This document shows positions 26,401 to 33,439 of a stretch of 64,000 nt of DNA, piece by piece. The notes under the pieces are model-generated. The model worked only from the letters and a program-made list of their open reading frames with translations. It did not search any database and was not told the DNA's origin. The position numbers and the translations under genes are program-made. Location of the stretch: assembly GCF_017916365.1 (NCBI RefSeq), contig NZ_JAFMSU010000001.1, positions 1,178,001 to 1,242,000 on the forward strand, in the 5' to 3' direction. Within the stretch, counting starts at the first letter, position 1; every line of letters begins with the position of its first letter. The stretch is from Rufibacter roseolus. GTDB taxonomy: Bacteria > Bacteroidota > Bacteroidia > Cytophagales > Hymenobacteraceae.

Positions 26401-29337
26401 GGCGGCGGAACCGGTGGCGCAGGTGGTAAAGGTGGTGTTGGCGGCCCAACAGGTCCGGGCGGTCCCGGAGGCCCAGGTGGGCCGGGTGGCCCGGGCGGCG
26501 GATCTGGAGGTGAAGGCGGTGAAGGTGGTCCGGGTCCGCAAGGCCCAGGTCCCGAGGGTCCAACCGGTCCTACTGGTCCGGTTGGTCCTGAACAGCCAGG
26601 TACTCCTCCGGGCACCCCGCCGGGAACGCCTCCGCACAGAAGACCTACGTCCCGACCAAAAGGTCCGGGTTCTTATCGGTACAGCAAGTCTTATATCCCA
26701 GACTGGCCGCAACAGCCGCAGAACCCAGATGACAACCAACCGCCCACCACGCCTAAAAAGTGTGATGAGACCATTTTCTCTGAGGATGACTGTAAAAAAG
26801 GACTCGACTTCCTGAACCAGATGGTGAAAGTACGCACCGGCGCCAGCGATCCGTATTCAGCGGTGATAGGCTCAGTGTCCACGGCTACCTCAGAATGCTA
26901 CACCAGTGCTATTATTGGGGGCGTGGGTGATGCGGTGAACACCACCATTGGTATCGTGAAGGGCGGTCCTACGCCGTTGGTCATCACCAGCGCGGTGCTC
27001 AATGCCGGTAAGTTCGGGTTGTCTCTTTATAGCTGCTCTTTGCCAGAAGGAGACCGGAAACGCGATGTCCAGTTTGTGATTGACCTCATTGGTTGCTTTA
27101 ACTCTTCCAGTGCGCTGGAGTTAGGAATTAACGTGGCCAGCTGTTTCGGGAAATTGTTCTTCTGCACCGATATCGTGGCGTCCTGTGACCCGAACGAGAT
27201 CATCGGGCCCGTAGGCTTCGGGCCGAACCGGATGGTAGCCTCTACTGTGCCGATGGGCTATAAGGTGACGTATGAGAATGACTCTACCCGGGCCTCGGCA
27301 CCGGCCCAGCGCGTGCGGGTAACCGTGCCGCTGGACAAAGACCTGGATCCGCTGAGCTTCCGGTTAGGTTCCTTCGGGTTCGGGCCGTTCAACTTCAACG
27401 TACCTGCCGATTTGGCCAGCTACCAGACCACCCTGGCGCTTTCTGATTCAGTGGGCTACAACGTGGAGGTAACCGCCGGGGTAGACGTAGTGGAGAATGA
27501 GGCCTTCTGGATTTTGCAGACCGTTGATCCAAGCACCGGCTTACCGCCCGCCGATCCGTTGAAAGGCTTCCTGCCTAAAAACAACGCCAGCGGCGCCGGC
27601 GAAGGCTACGTGACCTATACTGTGCTGCCGAAGAACACGGCCGTGACCGGAGATACCATCCACGCCCGAGGCTCCATTGTCTTCGATACAAATGACCCAA
27701 TTATCACAAACCGGGCCCAAAACATCCTGGACGCGAAGGCCCCTGAATCCAAAGTGTCGGCTTTGCCGGCCCTGGTGGAAGCGACTACGCCGGTAGCCAT
27801 CACTATCCAGGACGAGGCGAAGGGCAGTGGGGTGCAGTCTTATGACCTGTATGTGTCTGAGAACGGAGGGGCGTTCATCCTCCTGAAAGCCAAGCTGAGC
27901 GCCAGCGCGGCCTACACCTTCAAGGGAGAGCCGGGCAGAACCTACTGCTTCTTCTCTATAGGCAGGGACAACGTAGGAAATCTGGAGCCGATGAAGCTGA
28001 CCGGCGAGGCTTGCTTGCTGGTGAAAGGCACCGATAACACCAAGAAAGTGGCCGTGCTGCAGCCTAACGGTGGCGAGCAGTACTGCCCGGGCACTCCTGT
28101 CAAGATTGCGTGGGGAAGCCAGGGCGTGCAGAACGTGAACGTCTCTTACTCGGCCAACGGCGGCCAGACATTCCAGAGCATCGCCACAAACCAGACGGCA
28201 ACCGGTTCGCTCAACTGGGCAGTTCCGGCTACGCTGCCGGCCTCGGATAACTTCGTGATCAAGGTGGAAGATGCTACCTCTACTAGTCTGAAAGACGTGA
28301 GCGACAAAACCTTCACCGTGGGCATTACCGCACCAGTGAACGCCGGCGCTGACCAAACCATCTGCCAGAATCAGGCTGCCTTTGCTCTTTCCGGCGCTAG
28401 TCCGGCAGGCGGAACCTGGAGTGGAACCGGCGTAAGTGCCAACGGAACCTTCAACCCGGCCACGGCAGGCGTAGGAACGCACACCTTGACTTACACTGTA
28501 CCGGTGAACGGCTGTACCACCAGCGTCACGAAGAAAGTGACCGTGACCACAGCCGCGGCGGTAACCCTGGCTAATCTGGCCCCGGTAACCGAGACCACAG
28601 CACCATTTGCCTTGACCGGCGGCTCGCCGGCCGGAGGTACCTACGCCGGTATGGGCGTGGTGAACGGAACCTTCAACCCTGCGTTGGTAGGCACCGGAAC
28701 CTTCACCATCACCTACACCGTGGACGGAAACTGCGGCGCCTCGGTATCTAAAGTAATCGCGGTGAACCCAGTCATTCAGGCTCCGGGGACCTTGGCAGCG
28801 GAAGCAGTATCCGGTTCTCAGATCAACCTGACCTGGACCGACAATACTACTTCAGAGACCGGGGTAGTAGTGGAAAGAGCGCTCTCCCCAGCCGGGCCGT
28901 TCTCCGTGGTAGCCACGCTGCCTGCGAACACCACCGTCTACGCAGACAAGGGGCTCGCCTCCAAGACCACGTACTACTACCGCGTGAAGGCCATCAACGC
29001 CACCAACGCGCAGTCTGACTACACCGCCGTGGTCAGTGCCACCACCAAGAATGACATCACGGACTCACCGTACGGCCTCAACAACACCTACGTGAAGCTG
29101 TTCCCGAACCCGACCCGTGACAAGGCCCAAGTGGAATACCTGTCAGAGAAAGGCTCGCAGAAAGTGACCATCATCCTCTACAATGCCCTGGGTACGCCAA
29201 TCCTGGAAAGGGAGGTGAAAGTACAGGGCGGATTGTTCAAGACCGAGTTGGATCTGAACAACCTGGCCACCGGTGCCTACTTTATGCGCCTGATTGACAA
29301 GGATCAGATCTTCTACAACAAGGTGATCAGGCAATAA
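17449..29337 (+). CDS. Giant T9SS cargo: SBBP propeller, PKD/Fn3, CARDB, collagen-like and type A sorting domains
   Basis: 3962 residues if translation restarts at GTG 17449; the part before it holds the signal peptide. In order: rest of DUF7948; about eight SBBP-type repeats (YYGG...DVATDAAGNIYFTGNT, ~17940-19310); a MBG-like Ig domain; alternating PKD-like and Fn3-like modules (~19600-21750, four similar rounds); seven CARDB domains (~21770-24600); an IPT-like region; a Gly-X-Y collagen-like stretch (26275-26640); a CDPNE-initiated module (~27184-27735); further Ig-like modules including GADQTICQN; one Fn3 domain (~28780-29045); and a type A sorting domain (LFPNPTRDKAQVEY...FYNKVIRQ). The protein should be an enormous surface adhesin. 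Without readthrough or correction of the TAA, the main body lacks an export signal. Confidence 0.85.
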   Translation: MVMRLVNGNPQVKILSQQKAEEFYNYYLPHCPQGITGVPAYQKLVYQEVYPNIDLVFHASAKGVKYDFVVHPGGKASDIQMQYAGVTDISIDKKGQLQIVHPLGSIQEEAPYTYQQKAKEGGSAEAVASAFTLKSKNNIGFKVGAYDMGKDLVIDPFATYYGGSLFEEATDVATDAAGNIYFTGNTYSEDFPTQTVSGGYNQTLHGGSYDAFVVKFDKNGVRQWSTFFGGGSNETARGLAVDANGNVIVTGSTSSTNLPRLANGGFEQTTLNGFDDAFILKLSASGARLWSTYYGGAESEEGHDVATDGAGNIIVVGSTNSNNFPLQAPASGYSQPTRGGDDDAFILKFSFAGVRQWATFYGGRNEEIATGVATDQNGSIWVTGQAYGAMPVQNLGGAYNQPSVASTNESDAFILKFSGGGVRQWATYYGGTGEDYGSRIAVDGANNVLVTGTTEGLSFPLQNLGGAYNQAQAGGEEDAFILKFTNSGARTWATYYGGPQEDYGKSIVADRSNNIYVVGISEGMGLPTQTIAGGYNQLQGSSEDYTDGFLLKFNSAGARQWATYYGSLQDDVLNGVATDADGNVVAVGSSHSTDLPVVTNQGGYSQGNTDGGEKVIVLQLTGNGKLSTGQTAQTIDFAPLEDRYGEGSFTLKAKASSGLPVTYTAAGPAEILSGNTLWIEGFGKVTVTAQQSGNSVYAPAPSVERSFCAKIVMPDYLNEEEGNYCVGQGKYSVYEVEGATYQWSVSAGGTIVSAVGPEVTVNWATAGKHTLTLKITSNCEPAGKTTSFEVDVVTSPKPGAIANMVPAQNAGGLSLPLTFSWGASANATSYDFYLWPANSPVPPSRPYEDDLTATTFTVSSGLVNGVTYKWKVVARTECQTTESAEQTFALGCITPVQPSAITGKTPVCVSPDAEFYSVPSVAGVTYTWALSGGGTMTSFSNIAMITWATPGTYTLTVTPSLACGTTGPARSVQITVTQMQAPSAVSNMQPANGIGDLSLPLNLSWAAAANATTYDVYVWRDGISRPFTPNGENLTALSHTVTSGLSNGITYKWQVVAKNACKETDGPVQTFIINCVTPAQPSIITGKTTVCLEQQQYRVTNVNGVNYTWSVGDAGIVSGTGNSVEVTWTKAGTHTLTVTPSVGCGQSGPARTIQVTVQNLSAPGMVSNMLPDNGKTNVLIPLDLSWSAAANATSYDLYIWPDNGTSRPSFPFEDNLTNLGFRVTSGLEYGVTYKWQVVSKNSCNEKDGPVQTFKANCLPPDQPKAIEGLTSVCPGIWKYEAKNSNAASYTWQLSGGGTKTETGAILTVNWTTLGTHTITVTPVSACGAQGQSQTLTVVVGNPVAPGAVTNMKPANGAQNVLVSTPLTWDAVANATSYDVYIWPETASARPQFPAASNLVGPAYTLNQKLASDVVYKWQVVAKNNCRQTDGPVQTFRTFPLPDLTIVSKTIQVSATSGATIPVTWEVKNIGKTGTGNTQWVDRVYLSTDLDLRRDEDQLLGTFPQVTYLQPEQSYKQVQDVTLPATPGTYYLFVITDNEHANCAGALTGDQCSLGRLTGKETLHEGNEQNNFVYQTLNIQVGPTADLKVLSVGTPTDVFNGSSINVTYSVQNIGEASALGKKTYASGVMPQTQVVGGRGARLGPAASCYDHYWIDGIYLSSDNQFSPADDIYLGYSFVSLKSTTQKDVCGNFTGVPLPRNETYNLVAPVTLPINKVGKFYVFVVAADKDGVDEGSRLSNNVKASGEITIKLTPPPNLAVTAVSGPNTAVAGTEASFSWTVKNSGASAPRATENVWHDHLYISKEATFNKENSISLGKFYQTQGADFVGAKGTYTETKSIRIPEGIAGNYYAYLVTDEDDKVFEHTFTNDNLKRSDKQITISAGNYAELEVLNVEMPTEVIAGREFKIKYQVKNSGTGKPGAEYQDAVSYSTTATWDPTREIGTQRFTGQPEPSQTQNREMTVRAPNMEGDAYFFVQTDPRNRIYETNETNNLKGFGTKVRIKLAPLEPDLEVSALTAPTVAQAGTSIKLDWKVFNEGNGSPIVSSWADGMYLSKDRELDPTDIVLFFRNFRVSGLEPGATYNATYTTEIPRGLSGAYYLIHLVDPDKLISNEVNRTNNLQVKEITLSSSPAADLAVTKVEASNVAFAGQYLKVKFTITNQGQGTAVSKISDRSYWHDAIWLGLDPALASTATSQNLGSKVRTVTLAKGASYTDSVELDVPKYLNGDYYLFVRTDNQDMVFEHDKEDNNLSIALPLKITTAPPGDLIVEKVNLTPSVYLGENLQAAYTVKNAGTVPAVGNLRNSAFLSTDATLNAASDVLLNYGETRINLEPGQTVSGTLMAPVPGMLPNSYQGILLANSSNAVHESNLNNNQKVGDTPVNVKIKSLFLNVPEIAPLKLNDQLFYQVAVTADQDLFLTLTSDQNYGLNEVYVAYNRIPTAANFDFKYTDVNRPNQKVLIPQTKAGNYYVLVRASSGFGGSQNVTLLAKALPFSIMSITPNRMGQGVVSSTLLGAGFRQGISITLKGSNGTTAATAEVVKMVNSMELKLRWDLTNTPKGIYDLVATNPNNQQQILAKGVTVEAASKYAVDYVPQAPNVLRRGKGGLYTFSFRNTSNVDIPVLHGTLTVLGDADVTVEKIEGKFLTGSDWPIAPGIPNTDYTVVGGAKEVPFISRNVAPGEQMTIALNVGLKDFKLNRFPLTVKLLAYSKSTLMTNLSEQIEISRRAILADPALLKADQVEGLITLAGNQRKFGQAVMATLISNGLLSSADTTGFDYTCPVCGPVPSNPQSPQSEDQNPEVMAFDYDPGASPGSTIMPTATFAPGQDYLWEINKYNGNAGADPGWDLVKINGRLNITATAQNPFVIRVSSLDYDNYPSYLAGWHPAVDKCWPIAVAEGGITGFSADKFAIDTSRFVAYNYTYKGKFSVKVTGNTLYLCFTAYVPKTGEPGVPGAPGGYGEPGSPGGQGGPGSGTISPGAGGPGGAGGPGGGTGGAGGKGGVGGPTGPGGPGGPGGPGGPGGGSGGEGGEGGPGPQGPGPEGPTGPTGPVGPEQPGTPPGTPPGTPPHRRPTSRPKGPGSYRYSKSYIPDWPQQPQNPDDNQPPTTPKKCDETIFSEDDCKKGLDFLNQMVKVRTGASDPYSAVIGSVSTATSECYTSAIIGGVGDAVNTTIGIVKGGPTPLVITSAVLNAGKFGLSLYSCSLPEGDRKRDVQFVIDLIGCFNSSSALELGINVASCFGKLFFCTDIVASCDPNEIIGPVGFGPNRMVASTVPMGYKVTYENDSTRASAPAQRVRVTVPLDKDLDPLSFRLGSFGFGPFNFNVPADLASYQTTLALSDSVGYNVEVTAGVDVVENEAFWILQTVDPSTGLPPADPLKGFLPKNNASGAGEGYVTYTVLPKNTAVTGDTIHARGSIVFDTNDPIITNRAQNILDAKAPESKVSALPALVEATTPVAITIQDEAKGSGVQSYDLYVSENGGAFILLKAKLSASAAYTFKGEPGRTYCFFSIGRDNVGNLEPMKLTGEACLLVKGTDNTKKVAVLQPNGGEQYCPGTPVKIAWGSQGVQNVNVSYSANGGQTFQSIATNQTATGSLNWAVPATLPASDNFVIKVEDATSTSLKDVSDKTFTVGITAPVNAGADQTICQNQAAFALSGASPAGGTWSGTGVSANGTFNPATAGVGTHTLTYTVPVNGCTTSVTKKVTVTTAAAVTLANLAPVTETTAPFALTGGSPAGGTYAGMGVVNGTFNPALVGTGTFTITYTVDGNCGASVSKVIAVNPVIQAPGTLAAEAVSGSQINLTWTDNTTSETGVVVERALSPAGPFSVVATLPANTTVYADKGLASKTTYYYRVKAINATNAQSDYTAVVSATTKNDITDSPYGLNNTYVKLFPNPTRDKAQVEYLSEKGSQKVTIILYNALGTPILEREVKVQGGLFKTELDLNNLATGAYFMRLIDKDQIFYNKVIRQ

Positions 29338-29351
29338 GTAGCCCTGCTTTT

Positions 29352-29394
29352 AACAGAAAGGGAGACCATGAAAATGGTCTCCCTTTCTGTTTTT
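29352..29394 (+). terminator. Terminator of the giant T9SS gene
   Basis: A perfect 18-bp stem (29352-29369 with 29374-29391) closes a GAAA tetraloop and is followed by Ts. It begins 15 bases after the stop codon. Confidence 0.88.
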
Positions 29395-29415
29395 ACGGGT
29401 AAGTTAATGGCGTTC

Positions 29416-29452
29416 GTTTCGGGGGTTGTTTTCTCAAAAACAGGCCCGAAAC
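29416..29452. repeat. Dispersed palindrome, GTTTCGGG variant
   Basis: GTTTCGGG (29416-29423) pairs with CCCGAAAC (29445-29452) around a centre containing TTTTCTCAAAA. Relative to the GTTTAGGG/CCCTAAAC form, the A-to-C change on the left is matched by T-to-G on the right, a compensatory substitution. Confidence 0.7.
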
Positions 29453-29468
29453 AGAAATGGTCTAAAGT

Positions 29469-29504
29469 GTTTTTGGGCTGATTTTCTGAAATCGGGCTCT
29501 AAAC
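29469..29504. repeat. Dispersed palindrome, second copy in the spacer
   Basis: GTTTTTGGGCTGATTTTCTG...GGGCTCTAAAC, the typical centre with imperfect arms, only 16 bases from the preceding copy. Confidence 0.6.
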
Positions 29505-29575
29505 GAAGAACCCAACCCTCCCCCATAGGAGGGGAATCCAGGAATGCCTTAGCAGCTTGTTCAGCGGCAGTTTCG

Positions 29576-29599
29576 GTTGTTGGTGATAACACCAACAAC
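29576..29599. repeat. 24-bp palindrome GTTGTTGGTG-ATAA-CACCAACAAC
   Basis: Perfect 10-bp arms around ATAA. The same palindrome occurs with TTAT as its centre at 35745-35766 (9-bp arms) and 51337-51360, so this copy is in the opposite orientation. Confidence 0.8.
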
Positions 29600-29660
29600 G
29601 GCAGGTGAAAGACCTCGCAGCGTCCGCAGGTCCTGCGAGCGTCTGGGCCAATCGCGACGT

Positions 29661-30947
29661 TTACAGCAAATCCACCATCGTTTCCAGACCAATGCCGCGG
29701 GAGCCTTTGATCAGGACGTGGCTGTTGCGAACAGGGTGATCGGTGAGCCATTGCACCAAGGCGCTTTTCTCGGCGAAGTAGCGGAAATCGGGGTTCACCT
29801 CGGCGGCGTAGCGCATCTCCTTGCCGCAGAGAAACACCTGCGCGAAGTGCTGCTGGTTTAGTTGCTCACCCAGGGCGCGGTGTTCTGCTTCGCTTTCCTG
29901 GCCTAGCTCCAGCATATCGCCTAAGATAACCACTTTAGGCTCACCGGCCATCTGCCCGAAGTTGGAGACCGACAGAGCCATGGAGCTGGGGTTGGCGTTA
30001 TAGGCATCCAGCAGGATGGTGTTGGTGTCTTTCTGTACAATCTGGGAGCGGTTGTTCGTGGGCACGTAACCGGCAATGGCGGCATTGATGTTTTCGTGCG
30101 GCACCCCGAAAAACTGCCCGATACATGCGGCGGCCATCATGTTCTCAAAGTTGTAGGAACCCATCAAACGCGTGTGCACTTCCTCGCCGTTGGCGGCGCG
30201 GTAAATAACCTGCGGGGCGGCTTGCAGCAGTTCGGCAGAATAATCGTCTTGGTGTTGATAATAAGTGACTTTGCGCGCGATTCTGCGTACCATGCGCATG
30301 AGGTGTTCGTTAGAAGTATTCACGAAGACGGTGCCATCGGCTTTGTCCAGGTGCAGGTACAGTTCGCTTTTGGTGCGGGCCACGCCTTCCAGGCTCCCAA
30401 AGCCCTCTAAATGCGCTTTCCCGATGTTGGTGATGAGGCCGTGGGTGGGCAACGCATAAGAGCAGAGTTCGGCAATATCACCAGGGTGGTTGGCGCCCAT
30501 CTCAATGATGGCCAGCTCGTGCTCGGGCTGGATGCTGAGAAGCGTGAGCGGCACGCCTATGTGATTGTTGAGGTTACCTTTGGTGCAAAGCACGTTGAAT
30601 TTCTGGCTGAGCACCGCATTGATAAGTTCTTTGGTGGTGGTTTTGCCGTTGCTGCCCGTGATTCCGATGAAGGGAATGCTCAGTTGCAACCGGTGGTGCA
30701 GCGCCAGTTCCTGCAGGGCCTTGAGCGAATCCTCTACCTGGATGATGTTGGGTCCGGTGATGCTGGGGTCCTGTACCACTGCGTAGCGGGCGCCTTTATC
30801 CAGCGCCATCTGGGCAAACTGGCTGCCCTTGAAATTGGGGCCATCCAATGCAAAAAAAAGCGTATTATCTTGTTCTGCCCGGGAATCGGTGCTTACCTTC
30901 CGGCATTCCAGGTATTTCTGATACAGGTGCTCCACTAGCTCCGCCAT
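29661..30947 (-). CDS. murF: UDP-N-acetylmuramoyl-tripeptide--D-alanyl-D-alanine ligase
   Basis: 428 residues, in the family range. MurF adds D-Ala-D-Ala to the UDP-MurNAc-tripeptide, the last cytoplasmic step of the peptidoglycan precursor. The ATP-binding P-loop is GITGSNGKTTT (95-105). NLNNHIGVPLTLL, IIEMGANHPGDI and ITNIGKAHLEGFGS are the usual Mur ligase blocks, and LLDAYNANPSSM marks the C-terminal domain. It stands apart from other cell wall genes here and is divergent from the FG-GAP T9SS gene, with 37 bases between the two start codons. Confidence 0.96.
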   Translation of the reverse strand: MAELVEHLYQKYLECRKVSTDSRAEQDNTLFFALDGPNFKGSQFAQMALDKGARYAVVQDPSITGPNIIQVEDSLKALQELALHHRLQLSIPFIGITGSNGKTTTKELINAVLSQKFNVLCTKGNLNNHIGVPLTLLSIQPEHELAIIEMGANHPGDIAELCSYALPTHGLITNIGKAHLEGFGSLEGVARTKSELYLHLDKADGTVFVNTSNEHLMRMVRRIARKVTYYQHQDDYSAELLQAAPQVIYRAANGEEVHTRLMGSYNFENMMAAACIGQFFGVPHENINAAIAGYVPTNNRSQIVQKDTNTILLDAYNANPSSMALSVSNFGQMAGEPKVVILGDMLELGQESEAEHRALGEQLNQQHFAQVFLCGKEMRYAAEVNPDFRYFAEKSALVQWLTDHPVRNSHVLIKGSRGIGLETMVDLL

Positions 30948-30984
30948 AGAAAAGAGTTATTTTGTACGTCTAGGATACGAATAA

Positions 30985-33213
30985 ATGAACAAAGCATTAA
31001 AGGTACTAGCCTTTTCCTTAAGTTGGGTAATGGGCTGGACGCAAACTGCCGATGCGCAGAACCCCACCAGGCTGCAGGAGGTAACCGGACCCACTGTGCA
31101 GAACACAGCCGGTCAACCTCTGCGCCTGCCCTGGGCAGGAGGGTTCAACAGCCCTCAGTTCTCGGCCATCGACCTGAACCAGGACGGACAGCAGGATCTG
31201 TTTGTCTTCGACCGGAGCTCGCAGCGCGTGGCCACTTTTCTGGCGGTGCAGGATAATGGAACTTGGACCTACCGGCACGCCCCGGAGTATGAGAACTCCT
31301 TCCCCAAAGAACTACGGTTTTTTGCCCTGCTTCTGGATTTCAACTGCGATGGCGCCCCAGACCTGTTCACGGCTTCTAACCAGGGGCTGGTGGTGTACAC
31401 CAACGTCTCTTCTGCGGGCACTGGTATACGGTTCAACCTTACGCACCCTACCGTATTTTTCAACACCGATGCCAACCTGCTGGTGGGCTCTGAAGACATG
31501 CCCGCTATTGTAGACATGGACAATGACGGTGACCTGGACATTCTTACCTGGGAGTGGTCTGGCGGCACCAAACTGGAATATTACCGCAACGAGCGGGTAG
31601 AGCAGGGGCTTAACTGCAACACGCTCACCTTTACCCGCACCTCCTCGTACTGGGGGCAGGTGACCCGTTGCGTGGGAACCTGCAACAATTATCGCTTCAA
31701 TGAAAGCTGCCCTTCTACCCACCATATCGGTGGCTCCAGCGTGCTGCCCCTGGATCTGGATGCCAACGGCGTACTGGACTTACTCTCAGGTCATGACGAT
31801 TGCCCTGATCTGGCCAGCCTCTACAATACCGGCACCAATGCCCAACCCAAGATCACCCGTGCCGAGTACAACCTGCCGCCTCATATCTCCGGGCAGCAGT
31901 TCAGCGTTTTTCCCGCCGCCTATTACCTGGATGTCACCTTTGACGGCGTGCCCGATCTGGTGGTGGCGCCCAACATGACCTCCAACTCGCACCAGAACGT
32001 GAACTTGAAGAACTCGGTGTGGGTGTACCCCAATACCGGTACGGCTGCGCAGCCCGCCTTCGCCAGTTTAAAACAACCTTTCCTGCAGGACCAGATGGTG
32101 GACGTGGGCGAAGGCGCCGCTCCGGCCCTGGGCAACCTCATCGGGAACGAAGCTTTGGATCTGTTGGTGGGCAACACCGCCGTGCTGGAGAATGGCCGCT
32201 ATGCCGCCTCTCTCACCTTACTCCAAAATAAAGGCACTTCTACCGATGCGCTATTTGAAAGCCTCAACTCAGATTACCTGGGCTTCTCCGCCTTAGGTTT
32301 GCAACTGTTGAAACCCCAACTGCTGGACATCAACGGTGACGGGAAAACAGACCTGGCCTGGAGCGCTTTTATGTCTTCTACCAATACCGTGGAGTTTAAG
32401 TATGTCTTGAACGAAGCTTCGGGCGGACAGCCCGCCGCTTTTACCCTGGCCAATGCTGTAGGCATCCCAAGCATTCTGCTGTTCAAAGGCGATACGCCTT
32501 ACCTGTATGATGTAGACACCGATGGAAAGTTAGACGTACTAATCGGCCGGACCTCCGGCAGTCTCACGTATTTCCGCAACACAGGCACCAACACCAGCCC
32601 CAACTATACACTCATCTCCGAAGCATTTGGCGGTCTGGCCACCGATGTAGAGCGTAAAAGGCTCCAGGTCACCGTCGCCGATGTAAACCAGGACCAGAAA
32701 CCCGATCTGCTCGCCACTGATGACAGCGGCAAACTCCGGGTGTTTCCTGCCTTTCAGGACCATCTCTCCGGTACCTTTCCGGTTGAAGAGAACCTGCTGT
32801 GGCAACCTTTCACGCAACAGTACGGGGAAGCAAACTTCGGCTCGGGCATGGTCCTGGCAACCGGTAACCTGAACCCCGATGCCTTGCCCGAGATTATCAT
32901 CGGAACGCACGCCGGAGGCCTCCGCTTCGTGAAAGCCATCTCCGAACCTCTGGGCATCCAGAACCCCACGGCGGAACGCTCCTTCGGCAAGGTTTTTCCA
33001 AATCCAGCCGATAAACTGGTGCAGATCATCACGGAGAAAAACGCTACCTACCAACTGCACAACGTAGCAGGCGCTCTGATCAGGAAAGGGAAAACAACAG
33101 CCGGCAAATCCCAGGAAATCTCCACCGCTTCCTTACCCGCCGGCCTCTACCTCCTGCGCCTCCAAGCCGCTGATGGCCGAGTGGTGACGCATAAACTGGT
33201 AGTGAAGCACTAA
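30985..33213 (+). CDS. FG-GAP/VCBS-repeat surface protein with type A T9SS sorting domain
   Basis: 742 residues. A signal peptide (MNKALKVLAFSLSW...TADAQ) is followed by calcium-binding-like DxDxDGxxDL repeats typical of FG-GAP/VCBS beta-propellers: DLNQDGQQDL near 53, DMDNDGDLDIL near 176, DINGDGKTDL near 451, DVDTDGKLDVL near 513 and DVNQDQKPDL near 568. The C-terminal ~75 residues (FPNPADKLVQII...SLPAGLYLLRLQ...VTHKLVVKH) form a type A sorting domain, so the protein should be exported by T9SS and attached or released at the surface. Substrate binding is unknown. A very long hairpin terminator follows. Confidence 0.93.
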   Translation: MNKALKVLAFSLSWVMGWTQTADAQNPTRLQEVTGPTVQNTAGQPLRLPWAGGFNSPQFSAIDLNQDGQQDLFVFDRSSQRVATFLAVQDNGTWTYRHAPEYENSFPKELRFFALLLDFNCDGAPDLFTASNQGLVVYTNVSSAGTGIRFNLTHPTVFFNTDANLLVGSEDMPAIVDMDNDGDLDILTWEWSGGTKLEYYRNERVEQGLNCNTLTFTRTSSYWGQVTRCVGTCNNYRFNESCPSTHHIGGSSVLPLDLDANGVLDLLSGHDDCPDLASLYNTGTNAQPKITRAEYNLPPHISGQQFSVFPAAYYLDVTFDGVPDLVVAPNMTSNSHQNVNLKNSVWVYPNTGTAAQPAFASLKQPFLQDQMVDVGEGAAPALGNLIGNEALDLLVGNTAVLENGRYAASLTLLQNKGTSTDALFESLNSDYLGFSALGLQLLKPQLLDINGDGKTDLAWSAFMSSTNTVEFKYVLNEASGGQPAAFTLANAVGIPSILLFKGDTPYLYDVDTDGKLDVLIGRTSGSLTYFRNTGTNTSPNYTLISEAFGGLATDVERKRLQVTVADVNQDQKPDLLATDDSGKLRVFPAFQDHLSGTFPVEENLLWQPFTQQYGEANFGSGMVLATGNLNPDALPEIIIGTHAGGLRFVKAISEPLGIQNPTAERSFGKVFPNPADKLVQIITEKNATYQLHNVAGALIRKGKTTAGKSQEISTASLPAGLYLLRLQAADGRVVTHKLVVKH

Positions 33214-33264
33214 ATCACAATGAAGAACTGGTGCTTGATATTAGAAGAGTTGATGCTGAAGCAC

Positions 33265-33330
33265 TAGAAAGAGGAACCCATTTTAAAGCTGTTTTCTGGT
33301 AAACAGCCTTAAAATGGGTTCCTCTTTCTA
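33265..33330. terminator. Very long hairpin terminator after the FG-GAP gene
   Basis: 22 bp plus 7 bp of perfect pairing, interrupted by one A-C mismatch, around a TCTGGT loop. The inner part (TTTTAAAGCTGTTTTCTGG...) resembles the dispersed palindrome, suggesting that family can be incorporated into terminators. Confidence 0.75.
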
Positions 33331-33372
33331 ATGATTATTGGTGATTCTGTCGCCTCCATAATTTTTCCCTCT

Positions 33373-33439
33373 GGTTCAAGTCTGTGACTTGGACCTACTA
33401 TGGTCTGAAGTTTGCAACTTCAGTGAGGCGTGAGCCTCA
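33373..33439. repeat. Hairpin-trio repeat, copy A
   Basis: Three hairpins follow each other: GGTTCAAGTC-TGT-GACTTGGACC (33373-33395), CTGAAGTTTGCAACTTCAG (33405-33423) and TGAGGC-GTGA-GCCTCA (33424-33439). The same series occurs at 35240-35306 and 50611-50677. Confidence 0.8.

Larger units (their letters stand above)
29395..29660. other. Repeat-filled convergent spacer before murF
   Basis: This spacer is almost entirely repeats: two copies of the dispersed palindrome (29416-29452, 29469-29504), a CCCTCCCCCATAGGAGGGG mini-hairpin near 29515, one copy of the 24-bp palindrome (29576-29599), and a CTCGCAG/CTGCGAG hairpin (29614-29639). No gene was recognised. Confidence 0.6.

Noticed and set aside
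26261-26815. 184-codon frame within the collagen-like region
   Set aside because: A frame-shifted reading of Gly/Pro repeats in the giant gene; the low complexity alone keeps it open.
29416-29504. Two adjacent palindromes considered as a short CRISPR
   Set aside because: Only two copies, not identical, the repeat is palindromic with a variable centre, and there are no cas genes.
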